A DNA stretch of 64,000 nt from an uncultured Verrucomicrobia subdivision 3 bacterium (GTDB lineage Bacteria; Verrucomicrobiota; Verrucomicrobiia; Limisphaerales; UBA11358). Location: the NCBI GenBank assembly GCA_903858275.1, contig CAIOIC010000065.1, positions 44,825 through 108,824 of the forward strand, given 5' to 3'. The translations under genes and the position numbers were made by a program. Below, piece after piece: positions 53,063-61,787 of the stretch (position 1 is the stretch's first letter; the number at the start of each line of letters is the position of its first letter). Under the pieces are notes generated by a model that was not told where the DNA came from, did not search any database, and worked only from the letters and a program-made list of their open reading frames with translations.

Positions 53063-53785
53063 TTAGAAATTCACCAAGCGAGTTGGCACGATGATGAGGT
53101 CGTTGGGCTGGAGCAGGATGTCTTTTTCAATTTTACCTTTTTCCAAGATGTCCTCCATGTTCAGGTTGAACGTCTGTTTTTCGCCGTTCGCCCCGGTGGC
53201 GGCGCGCACGACTTTCACCTTGGTTTTGCTGGCGAAATCGCCGAAGCCGCCGGCGCGCAAAATGGCGTTGCCGGCGGTGAGATTCTCATTGATCTGCATA
53301 TCCAAAGCGCCCTGGCTGCGCACCTGTCCCCAGATATAAACCCGGCCCAGAATCCGGGTGGCCACGTTAAGGGACAACACCACGGAGGCTTTCTTGTAAT
53401 ACTCTTTTTCCAGCGCCGTCTTGAGGTCGGCGGCCAGTTCTTTGGAGGTTTTACCGACCGCCATCACGCGACCAATATACGCAACATCGATCTCACCGGA
53501 GTCGGTCACCACCAGATTCACCGGCGTTTCTTGAATGCCCAACACCCGGTCTTCCAATATCTGAAAACTGACGGCATCGCCCACCCGCAACTTGTAAGAA
53601 TCATCTGACATATAACCGTTGAGCAGGCCAACCGCCGGGGCCGCGGGAGCGGACGGCGCCGCAGCCGATGACGGGGCAGAAACGGCCGCATTCCGAGAGC
53701 CGGACACCGGCACGGGCAATTCCGCCAGCGCCACAGACCAATGCCCGCAGGCCATCAGCAGCAAAAATGAGAGGGGGGTTTTCAT
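53063..53785 (-). CDS. wza: Wza-like polysaccharide export protein
   Basis: A 240-residue exported protein; the ATG at 53785 opens the signal peptide (MKTPLSFLLLMACGHWSVALA). A start at 53806 (TTG) would overlap the previous gene by 4 bp and cannot be excluded. The poly-export domain is at YKLRVGDAVSFQILEDR and the SLBB domain at ILGRVYIWGQVRSQGALDM and NAILRAGGFGDFASKTKVKV, ending with DILLQPNDLIIVPTRLVNF. It is shorter than E. coli Wza, lacking the C-terminal helical barrel, so another outer-membrane channel is needed; the barrel gene before it may supply it. Confidence 0.9.
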   Translation of the reverse strand: MKTPLSFLLLMACGHWSVALAELPVPVSGSRNAAVSAPSSAAAPSAPAAPAVGLLNGYMSDDSYKLRVGDAVSFQILEDRVLGIQETPVNLVVTDSGEIDVAYIGRVMAVGKTSKELAADLKTALEKEYYKKASVVLSLNVATRILGRVYIWGQVRSQGALDMQINENLTAGNAILRAGGFGDFASKTKVKVVRAATGANGEKQTFNLNMEDILEKGKIEKDILLQPNDLIIVPTRLVNF

Positions 53786-53802
53786 AGAATCAGGCAGAGT
53801 AT

Positions 53803-55086
53803 TCAAAACTGGTAGTTCAGATTCAAGCCTACAATGTTGGCGGTGTAATCGTTGTAGGACAGTTTTTGATCCGTGGCGCGCATGACAAATTGATAATAAA
53901 CCGAGGTGGAAAGTTTCTGCGTCAGCGCCCGGCCAACGGTGAGGCCTGCGCCATACTGGTCATATTTAAAGGCATGCGCGGCCACTTGCGTCCCCTGCTC
54001 CCACCAGACCGGCGTGCTGATGGAAAACTTCCGCAAGACGTTCCAGTTCGGATTCAGGCGAACGAACAGACGATCATACGCCTGACCATTGTAAGCAAAA
54101 TCCACGCTATGCCCGGCGGACAGCGAATAGCTGATGTGCCGGGTAATCTCGTGGGAAACAGAAAACTGAAAATACAAGGAGTCCATCTCGCTGATGCCCG
54201 CCATTTGAGAATTTTCCGGGATATAAACCATGTAGCCGCCGTCCAGGCGGGCGCTTAAATGCTCACTGATCTGCACGCTAGAAAAAGCGCCGGCGCTCCA
54301 TTGCATCGCATCCGAAACAAACAAGGCATTCGTCGGACCGGATTGGCTGTAGCGCACCAGCCCCAGCCCCCCCTCCAGGCCCAGCATAATTTCCGGACGC
54401 AGACGAAACCCCAAGTTCAGGAAAAAATTTTCCGAGGCCGAGTCCGGCTGGCTGCGCTGCCGGTCCACGCCAACGTAATCCACATGGTCATAACCGAGGT
54501 TGACCAAAACCTTGCCCAAATCCCACAGACCCGTCACACCCAAATCATTCTGCAAAAAAGTATTATTCTGGCCGCCGGAGGTCGTGGGGTTTTCGTAGGA
54601 ATTTTGCGTCAAGGTCGCGCGGTCGTGCAAATTGATTTTCCAGTCCTGGATAAAGATGTCGAAGGACAGCCCGGATCCGGGATTGAGATAAAACTGGCTC
54701 TGGTCGCCATGCTGCACATATAACGAATAGCCAGCCCCCAAAGACAAATTCAAGGTGTTCCACTCCGTCACCGGCCAGTTCAATTGCAGATTGGCGGAGG
54801 GACGGATAATCATATCCCCCTCGGCTTTGCTGGAATTGCGGGCATTGTCGGTAAACTCCGTGCCCAGCGCACCGCTGCAGCGCAAGGCCACCGGCCCCCA
54901 AAGCAAGTTGTAATAGCCCACCGCATTCCGCGCCTGCTTCTGCGTCTCTGCCGCCAAATCGCCCGCCAGCGAAATTCGCAACGCCTCCTGGGCTGCCAGC
55001 GGCGGCAGCAGCAACAGCAATCCCAAAATCGCCAGCCAGAATGGCGGGAGGGAACGGGGCGCCGGATGCTTAATTTTAAATCTCAC
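53803..55086 (-). CDS. Outer-membrane beta-barrel protein of the export operon
   Basis: A 427-residue protein (GTG start at 55086; leader LAILGLLLLLPPLAAQ). The body alternates polar and aromatic residues with short turns (LNLSLGAGYSLYVQ, SARLDGGYMVYIPE, YQFVMRATDQKL), and the last strand ends in NLNYQF, an aromatic C-terminus usual for barrel insertion. It resembles the putative beta-barrel porin 2 type that accompanies Wza-like proteins. First gene of the minus-strand operon barrel-wza-wzc-nusG-like. Confidence 0.8.
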   Translation of the reverse strand: MRFKIKHPAPRSLPPFWLAILGLLLLLPPLAAQEALRISLAGDLAAETQKQARNAVGYYNLLWGPVALRCSGALGTEFTDNARNSSKAEGDMIIRPSANLQLNWPVTEWNTLNLSLGAGYSLYVQHGDQSQFYLNPGSGLSFDIFIQDWKINLHDRATLTQNSYENPTTSGGQNNTFLQNDLGVTGLWDLGKVLVNLGYDHVDYVGVDRQRSQPDSASENFFLNLGFRLRPEIMLGLEGGLGLVRYSQSGPTNALFVSDAMQWSAGAFSSVQISEHLSARLDGGYMVYIPENSQMAGISEMDSLYFQFSVSHEITRHISYSLSAGHSVDFAYNGQAYDRLFVRLNPNWNVLRKFSISTPVWWEQGTQVAAHAFKYDQYGAGLTVGRALTQKLSTSVYYQFVMRATDQKLSYNDYTANIVGLNLNYQF

Positions 55087-55310
55087 AGTTTAAGAACAAG
55101 CATTATGGTTCAAATCACCCCAGGCGTCAGTAAAAATGGCGCGCGGCGCCCCCTTTCGTTCATTTCTCAAAAACAGCCATCCCCACCCGCCCCACCAAAA
55201 AGCCACAAAACAGGCTCATTGCCAACAAATGCCAGACCCGGACGGCAATAAACTGATTGACTAAACCGCCGAAACCACCTATTAATTACAAGCCTCCTAT
55301 ATTTCTACAT

Positions 55311-56084
55311 ATGAAAACCGAAAAAAACATTTTATTACTGGCCGTTGGCACATTGCTGCTGCTTGGATTATCCAGCCACGCGGCAAATTTAACCCCCAGT
55401 CCTTCGTTGAGCCTTTTAAAATCCGTGCCGCAGGCTGAACTACCAGGGAAGGCCGCGACACTAGTGGCTGCCGCAGACTTGAAATCACAAGTTCAGACAG
55501 CGGTGGACGTGATCAAATCCGGGATCGGACTTAATCCCGCCGCCGCGTCGGCCATCGTCGGCGCCATTTCCGCGCGCACGCCCGAGGTAGCCGCCGTGGC
55601 CGCCGCAACCGCAGCCAGCCTGCTGCCAAAACAAGCGGCCGCGCTAGCCAAGATAGCCGCAGCGGCAGCGCCAAAATTTGCCGGCAAAATCGTCGAAGCG
55701 GTTTGCGCCGTGTCACCCGATTCATACCGGGAGATTGCACAGGCGGTAGCGGACGCCGTCCCCAGCGCAGCCAAAGAAATTTTAGCGGGGGTCGCCACGG
55801 CCATTCCCAGCCTGAAGAACGCCATCAACAACGCATTGGCAATTTACAAAACCCCCTCGGTAAATCTGGTGCTCTCCCAAATCTCAGCGGCAACCGCCGC
55901 CGCCACGACCGCATCGCTGACCTCCGGCATGGTCTCACCTAAAGTCAAACCTTTACCGGCGCCGGTATTTTCCGCCCCAGGAGCACCGGTCAATCTGGAT
56001 CCGGGAACAACCGGACAGGTTCCGCCCGGCGGACGCAATTATTCGGTCCCAACCGCAACGCCAGATTCTATTCCTGCTGGCTGA
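55311..56084 (+). CDS. Secreted protein of 15-residue proline-led helical repeats
   Basis: A 257-residue protein with a signal peptide (MKTEKNILLLAVGTLLLLGL, then SSHAAN). From Pro76 there are eight consecutive units of 15 residues (one of 16), each opening with Pro: Pro76, 91, 106, 121, 136, 151, 166 and 182. A consensus is PxxAxxIxxAVAxAx (for example PKFAGKIVEAVCAVS, PDSYREIAQAVADAV, PSAAKEILAGVATAI). One short helix per unit is expected, giving a helical solenoid. A Pro/Gly-rich tail follows. I do not recognise a family. It is divergent from the export operon and has its own terminator, so it may be a matrix or accessory protein of the polysaccharide. Confidence 0.75.
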   Translation: MKTEKNILLLAVGTLLLLGLSSHAANLTPSPSLSLLKSVPQAELPGKAATLVAAADLKSQVQTAVDVIKSGIGLNPAAASAIVGAISARTPEVAAVAAATAASLLPKQAAALAKIAAAAAPKFAGKIVEAVCAVSPDSYREIAQAVADAVPSAAKEILAGVATAIPSLKNAINNALAIYKTPSVNLVLSQISAATAAATTASLTSGMVSPKVKPLPAPVFSAPGAPVNLDPGTTGQVPPGGRNYSVPTATPDSIPAG

Positions 56085-56102
56085 TTATTCCGCTTCACTT
56101 CC

Positions 56103-56133
56103 ACCCGTCTTTGGCTACAAAGACGGGTTTTTT
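56103..56133 (+). terminator. Terminator after the 15-residue repeat gene
   Basis: ACCCGTCTTTG at 56103-56113 pairs with CAAAGACGGGT at 56118-56128 around a GCTA loop, followed by T to 56133. It is a standard intrinsic terminator. Confidence 0.9.
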
Positions 56134-56183
56134 ATTCTCTGAATATTTTTGTATCCACTACCGTATTCCCTTAGTTTTCAACT

Positions 56184-57860
56184 ATGGACGAAGACATTAA
56201 AACAACGCGGAACCGATGGCTATTGGCGACACTTTGCGCGGCGGCCATAATCGCTTTGCTCCTGGGTCCGGCCACAAAAATTTACCACCGGCAAAAAGAA
56301 CTGCGCAGCCTCTCGCTAGCCCAGCAATTTTTTAATAAAGGTGATTATCCCAAAGCCACGCTCAGCGCCCGAAAAGTGCTGCTCTTGAATCCCGTAAATG
56401 TTCCCGCCTGCCGCATCATGGCGGAAACGGCCGACCGCCTCCAGTTACCCACAACCCTGGACTGGTGCCGACGCCTGGCGGAACTCGCGCCCACACCGGA
56501 AACCAAACTGCAACTCGCGGAAGCCGGACTGCGCTATCAAAGCCGTCCGTTCCTGCTGACCGAACAAATCTTAAAAGAGCTTTCGACCAGCGCGACCAAT
56601 CTCGCCTTCTATCATGTCGTCGCCGCGGAGCGCGCACTAAACCTCCGGCAACTGGACACCGCCGCCGCCGGCTTCGCCAGCGCGGTGCAACTGGCGCCAA
56701 CCAACCGCCTCTATCAGCTTAATTTAGCCATGGTGCAATTGAGCTCCCGCGACCCGGCGACGCTGGTAGCGGCGCGCAGCCAGTTGAACGCCTTCACGGC
56801 GGACGCCAACTTTGCCCCCATTGCGTATCGGGCACTCATCGCCGACCGGCTCGCCCATAAAGACGACCCGACGGCGCAAAGCTTATCCGAAAAACTGTTG
56901 CGCATTCCTCAAGCCACCCTGCCCGACCAACTGCAACACCTCGCCATCCTGAATAAAAAACAAAGCGCCGATTTCGCCCGGCAGTTAAAATCCCTGCAAC
57001 AAACCACCGCCACCAATGCGCCCAAAGCCGCCCAGACCGCCATCTGGATGCAGGCAAATGGCTATGCCACCGAAGCCTTGATCTGGCTTGGCAGCCTGCC
57101 CAAAAATCTTCGCAACCAGCCGACCGTGCAACTGGCACAGGCCACGGCCATGGAAACGAAACGCGACTGGATGGCGCTGCGGCAATTCTGCGCGCGCGGC
57201 AACTGGGAGGAACTGGATTTTCTGCGGCTCGCGTTTCTTTCCCACGCCTGGACGCAATTCGGCGAAACTTCGGTAGCAAAAAGCCACTGGCGCTCGGCCA
57301 CAGGTGCCGCCGGCAACCGCCTCGGCGCTTTATCCAGCCTTTTGGAACTCACGGCGCGCTGGCAACTGGCCGACGAACGGCTGGATTTATTCTGGCTGCT
57401 GTTCCAGAAATTTCCGCGCGACCAGTGGGTTGCCACCGCGCTGAAACAATATTGCCAAGCCACCGGCAACACCGCCGGATTGCACCGGATTTTCCGGCAA
57501 CTGACAACGACCTATCCCAATAATCTGGAAATCAAAAACGACCTGACTTACATCAACCTGCTGTTGCGGATGAATCTGGCCGAAGCTGGAACCGCGGCCG
57601 CCAAGCTGCACGCGCAAAAGCCGGCGGATCCGGCCATCGCCGCGACGTATGCTTTTGCTTTGCACCTGAAGGGCCGCGACGCCGACGGATTGGCGGTCAT
57701 GAAAAAAATTCCCGCCGCCGCCCTGGAACAACCGGCCAACGCATTGCATTACGGCATCCTGCTTTCCGCCACCGGCGACAAGATTGCCGCCCAGCGCTAT
57801 CTCAACCTTGCGCAGCTCGAAACCAGCCTGCTGCCGGAAGAAAAGCAGCTCATCAAATAG
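56184..57860 (+). CDS. Membrane-anchored TPR protein
   Basis: A 558-residue protein with one N-terminal membrane helix (WLLATLCAAAIIALLLGP) and then TPR-like helices throughout (FFNKGDYPKATLSARKVLLL, VVAAERALNLRQLDTAAAGF, FALHLKGRDADGLAVMKKI). Similar TPR proteins occur in PEP-CTERM/exopolysaccharide clusters (PrsT-type), which fits its location, but the assignment is by context. It is 79 bp before the beta-helix gene. Confidence 0.78.
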   Translation: MDEDIKTTRNRWLLATLCAAAIIALLLGPATKIYHRQKELRSLSLAQQFFNKGDYPKATLSARKVLLLNPVNVPACRIMAETADRLQLPTTLDWCRRLAELAPTPETKLQLAEAGLRYQSRPFLLTEQILKELSTSATNLAFYHVVAAERALNLRQLDTAAAGFASAVQLAPTNRLYQLNLAMVQLSSRDPATLVAARSQLNAFTADANFAPIAYRALIADRLAHKDDPTAQSLSEKLLRIPQATLPDQLQHLAILNKKQSADFARQLKSLQQTTATNAPKAAQTAIWMQANGYATEALIWLGSLPKNLRNQPTVQLAQATAMETKRDWMALRQFCARGNWEELDFLRLAFLSHAWTQFGETSVAKSHWRSATGAAGNRLGALSSLLELTARWQLADERLDLFWLLFQKFPRDQWVATALKQYCQATGNTAGLHRIFRQLTTTYPNNLEIKNDLTYINLLLRMNLAEAGTAAAKLHAQKPADPAIAATYAFALHLKGRDADGLAVMKKIPAAALEQPANALHYGILLSATGDKIAAQRYLNLAQLETSLLPEEKQLIK

Positions 57861-57939
57861 GCTGCGGACCAATATTTGAGTCCTTGATAAAGCGTCCACA
57901 CGGGTTACTTTATAACATAATTCCACCAGCCCGACTCCG

Positions 57940-60900
57940 ATGCAAAACCGATATTTTCTGAGAAAGCAGATTACTTGTTGTATTTCAACAGCCGCCGCCA
58001 TTTTCATTTTTGCCCATCCGGTCCAGGGAAACACTTTTTCTGTCACCACCACGAACGACAGCGGCACCGGCTCATTGCGTGAAGCTATCTCATTCGCCAA
58101 CACCAACCCCGGCCCGAATACAATCAATTTTCAATTCGCCGGCACGCCCCCTTTTACCATCAAACTCGCCAGCGCACTGCCCCCCATCACCAACGCGCTG
58201 ACGATTGACGGCGCCACGCAATCCGGCTACACAAACGCGCCAATCGTGGAGCTGAACGGGGCCGGGGCCGGAGCCACCACGGCGGGTTTGCAATTGAATT
58301 CAGGTTCCAGCGCCAGCGCACTCATCGGGCTGGCCATCACCCGCTTTGGAGCGGAAGGCATTCGCCTAATAAGCGCCTCCAACACCATTCAGGGCTGTTT
58401 TATCGGCACGGACACAACCGGCACCAACGCATTCGTGGGCAACACCAATTACGGCATCTCGATTTTCAGCGCGGGCAACACAATCGGCCCCGGCAATGTG
58501 ATTTCGGGAAACGCCTACGCCGGCATCCTGCTATCCGGCAACGCAGCGACCGGCAACAAAATCATCGGCAACCTCATCGGCACGGATGCGAGCGGGAAAG
58601 CGACGGCGGGTAATAAATTTGACGGAATTTATCTCACGAATGCGATCGCCAATCAAATCGGCGGCACCAACACAGGCGCAGGCAACGTCATTTCCGGCAA
58701 CTTCCGAAACGGGATTGTCCTCATTGGTGGCAGCATCAGTAATTCAATACAAGGCAACCTGATTGGACTGGCTGCCGGCGGCACGAACGCCTTAAAAAAC
58801 TTCTGGGACGGCATCTTCATCAGCGGCGGTTCGGCCAATACCATTGGCGGCTTGGTAAATGGCGGGCGCAACATCATTTCCGGCAACGGCACGAACGGTG
58901 TGTTCATCGGGTTGACCACTGATTGTTTCAACCTCATTGCCGGCAATTATATCGGCACCGACACCACCGGAAAAACCAACATCCCCAACGGCTTGGCGGG
59001 CATGAAAATCCAAGGCTGCACCAACACCATCGGCGGCGGAGTCGTGAAAGGCGTGAGCGGCCGCAATGTCATTTCGGGCAATGGACAGCGAGGCATCTGG
59101 CTAACCGGCAACAACGGCAGCGCCGCCGGCAATAGCGTGCTCGGCAACCACATCGGCTTGGATGCCACCGGCACGAACAGCCTCGGCAACGGCAATGCGG
59201 GCATCCAAATCACCAGCGCCGCCGGCAACATCCTCGGACCAGGCAATGCCATTTCAGCGAACACCAACGCCGGCATCTATCTCAGCGGCACGAACACCGC
59301 CGGCAACCGGATTTGGGGTAATTATATCGGCACGGACACCATCGGCGCCAGTGCCCGTGCCAATCAGCAGGAAGGAATTTATGCCATTTCAGTCTCCGGC
59401 ACCGGGAACATTATTGGCCCCAGCAACGTTATTTCCGGCAATCTGCTTCAAGGCATTTCACTCACCAACTCAACCGGATTCTCAATCATCGGAAATTTCA
59501 TCGGCCTCAACGCTGGCGGCACGGCAGCCATTATGAATTCGGGCGGCGGCATCGTCATCGACCACGCCAGCCAGACCAATTGGATTGGCGGCTCCACCGC
59601 CGATGCCCAGAACATCATCTCCGGAAATAATAATCCCGGAATTTGGGTGATTGGCAGCCTGTCACAAGTCATCCAGGGGAATTATATTGGCCTCGATGCG
59701 TCCGGAACGGCTGCTATTGGCAACAGGATGTTTGGAATTGATTTGGAAAATTCGACGAACACTCTCGTGGGCGGCAGCGGGGCGGGTAACGTAGTTTCAG
59801 GGAACGGACCTCTACCCTTACCAGGACCCTTTGTGGGCATTCAGATTTACAATTCCTCTCAAAACACACTGCAGGGCAACATCATTGGCCTTAATGCCCA
59901 GGGAACAACCGCCATCGGCAATGGCTCGCATGGCATTAAACTATGGAACACAACCAGCAATACCATCGGCGGCACAACCGCCGGGGCTCGCAATATCATT
60001 TCTGGAAATGGTTTTGATGGCCTTTATTTAATCGGGGCCTCTTGGAACATCATCAAAGGAAACTACGTCGGGCTGGCGGCGGACGGCAGCACTCCGCTAG
60101 GGAACACCACGCACAATATTGAATTTCAAGCCCCATCCACCAACAACATCGTGGGCGGCTTGTCTCCCGGCGCGGGTAATCTGATTGCTTACGCAAAAAC
60201 CGTTACCACCACCACCTATGCCGGGGTCCGGGTGCGCCCCGGCGCATTCAACAACCTCATCAGCGGTAATTCTATTTTTAACAACGACGGTCTGGGCATT
60301 GATCTGGGAATCCAAGGAGCCAATTCCATCCTTCACCTCCAATCGGGCGTAGCGGCCACCGATGCCAACCTGCTGCAAAATTTTCCGACACTTTCCAATT
60401 CCGTCTCCGGCACGGCCACCTTGATCCGCGGCTCTTTTGACAGCGCAACGAACAGAACCTATGCGCTGGAATTTTTTGCCAGCCCGACCGGCGATGCTTC
60501 CGGCTACGGCGAAGGACAAGTTTTCCTCGGACAGACGAACCTCACCATCAGCACCCTGAGCCCGACCAATTTTTCAGTGGTCATTCCCGCAACCGTGGCC
60601 GCCGGCTGGGTGATCACGGCCACCGCGACGGACTCCGCCAACAACACTTCGGAATTTTCGCATGTGATCACCAACTGGGGGGTTCCCCTGCTCCAGCTCG
60701 GAACCAACCCGGCGGCCGGCCAATTCAAGGTTTCGTGGACCAACAGCAGCGGCAGTTTCAGTCTGGTGGAAAGCACCAACTTGAATCCGCCGGTGCAATG
60801 GGACACTTCCAGCCTTCCCCTGACGCTCAGCAATGGAATTTATTCGGTGCCGGTCAACGCCACAAACCGAACCACCTTCTTCAGACTGCTGGCTCAATAA
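57940..60900 (+). CDS. Secreted right-handed beta-helix protein
   Basis: A 986-residue protein with a leader (STAAAIFIFAHPVQG). The start of the mature part (FSVTTTNDSGTGSLREAISFA) is the CSLREA-type N-terminal module. Then roughly 25 turns of NosD-like parallel beta-helix follow, with recurrent NVISGN, NLIGTDATG and NTIGG. The C-terminus has an Ig-like part (FSVVIPATVAAGWVITATAT) and a terminal region ending TTFFRLLAQ, similar to other secreted proteins of this window. Likely a carbohydrate-binding or adhesive surface protein; no catalytic residues are evident. Confidence 0.85.
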   Translation: MQNRYFLRKQITCCISTAAAIFIFAHPVQGNTFSVTTTNDSGTGSLREAISFANTNPGPNTINFQFAGTPPFTIKLASALPPITNALTIDGATQSGYTNAPIVELNGAGAGATTAGLQLNSGSSASALIGLAITRFGAEGIRLISASNTIQGCFIGTDTTGTNAFVGNTNYGISIFSAGNTIGPGNVISGNAYAGILLSGNAATGNKIIGNLIGTDASGKATAGNKFDGIYLTNAIANQIGGTNTGAGNVISGNFRNGIVLIGGSISNSIQGNLIGLAAGGTNALKNFWDGIFISGGSANTIGGLVNGGRNIISGNGTNGVFIGLTTDCFNLIAGNYIGTDTTGKTNIPNGLAGMKIQGCTNTIGGGVVKGVSGRNVISGNGQRGIWLTGNNGSAAGNSVLGNHIGLDATGTNSLGNGNAGIQITSAAGNILGPGNAISANTNAGIYLSGTNTAGNRIWGNYIGTDTIGASARANQQEGIYAISVSGTGNIIGPSNVISGNLLQGISLTNSTGFSIIGNFIGLNAGGTAAIMNSGGGIVIDHASQTNWIGGSTADAQNIISGNNNPGIWVIGSLSQVIQGNYIGLDASGTAAIGNRMFGIDLENSTNTLVGGSGAGNVVSGNGPLPLPGPFVGIQIYNSSQNTLQGNIIGLNAQGTTAIGNGSHGIKLWNTTSNTIGGTTAGARNIISGNGFDGLYLIGASWNIIKGNYVGLAADGSTPLGNTTHNIEFQAPSTNNIVGGLSPGAGNLIAYAKTVTTTTYAGVRVRPGAFNNLISGNSIFNNDGLGIDLGIQGANSILHLQSGVAATDANLLQNFPTLSNSVSGTATLIRGSFDSATNRTYALEFFASPTGDASGYGEGQVFLGQTNLTISTLSPTNFSVVIPATVAAGWVITATATDSANNTSEFSHVITNWGVPLLQLGTNPAAGQFKVSWTNSSGSFSLVESTNLNPPVQWDTSSLPLTLSNGIYSVPVNATNRTTFFRLLAQ

Positions 60901-60905
60901 CAACA

Positions 60906-60932
60906 AAAAACCCTCCGCCAGGGAGGGTTTTT
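60906..60932. terminator. Bidirectional terminator between beta-helix and PEP-CTERM genes
   Basis: AAAAACCCTCC pairs with GGAGGGTTTTT around a GCCAG loop. Both sides carry an A- or T-run, so it can end both the plus-strand gene at 60900 and the minus-strand gene at 60951. Confidence 0.9.
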
Positions 60933-60950
60933 GAAGTGTAAAACAGCGAA

Positions 60951-61697
60951 TTACTTGCGCCGCTTGTTAATCAAATGAGCCATCAAAACCATGCCCAGAG
61001 CACCCAAGCCCAAGACCGAAGGTTCCGGCGCGGGAGTGGCTTCATTGTTGAATTGTGCACCAAAGGACACGCCACCGGCGGTGTTAGTGACCAGCGCCCA
61101 GCTGCCATTATTAACCCAGTAGTCATTATAGTTGGTTCCAACAACCGGCGTATTATAGACCGGCAATGAGAGCGTATCGGCACCGGTTAATCCGGAAAAG
61201 GTGTAAACCATTGTGAAAGTTGACGGCAAAGCCATCCCGAGACTCATCGGGACCGCCGCCCCGCCGCCCGCTAGGTCATAGTTGTAATTAAGGTAGATGT
61301 CCTGCCAGGCAAAAGTCAGCATCACCGCGTTGGTTGAGAGGGCCTGCTGCGGATTGGCCAGGGCAAACGAGCCGGTTTCATAAAACAGAGGTGACGGCGT
61401 GGCGTACCCATTGAAAGGAGATCCGCTATTCTGATAGAATTGGATGTTGGCCATGACCGAACCCGACCAACCTACATTGGTGCTGTAATAAACAAACGAG
61501 AAAGTCCTCAAAAACGGGTTGGCCCCGAGCAGTCCGGGATCCATGAACACTTGTTGGCCAATAACAACGTTATTGGACATGGGAAATTGAACACCGCTGG
61601 GGGTGGTTATACTGTCGTAAACTGAAACTTGTCCACGAGCGAACATGGCGGTAACAACCAGCGATAAAACAGCTAACGTTTTGAGAGAGTTTTTCAT
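60951..61697 (-). CDS. PEP-CTERM anchored protein
   Basis: A 248-residue secreted protein (leader KTLAVLSLVVTAMFARG) with a beta-rich body of Tyr, Phe, Gly and Asn-rich strands (FSFVYYSTNVGWSGSVMANI) and a C-terminal sorting signal APEPSVLGLGALGMVLM followed by KRRK. Choice-of-anchor type. No catalytic motif is apparent. It sits within the polysaccharide region, consistent with the usual coupling of PEP-CTERM proteins and exopolysaccharide. Confidence 0.88.
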   Translation of the reverse strand: MKNSLKTLAVLSLVVTAMFARGQVSVYDSITTPSGVQFPMSNNVVIGQQVFMDPGLLGANPFLRTFSFVYYSTNVGWSGSVMANIQFYQNSGSPFNGYATPSPLFYETGSFALANPQQALSTNAVMLTFAWQDIYLNYNYDLAGGGAAVPMSLGMALPSTFTMVYTFSGLTGADTLSLPVYNTPVVGTNYNDYWVNNGSWALVTNTAGGVSFGAQFNNEATPAPEPSVLGLGALGMVLMAHLINKRRK

Positions 61698-61787
61698 TCG
61701 AATTTAGAATTCTATTCTTTGATTTAAGGAAACCGGATTTCATATAAAATAGCGTAAATATATTTCAAGGTCAAGAGATGTTTAGAG

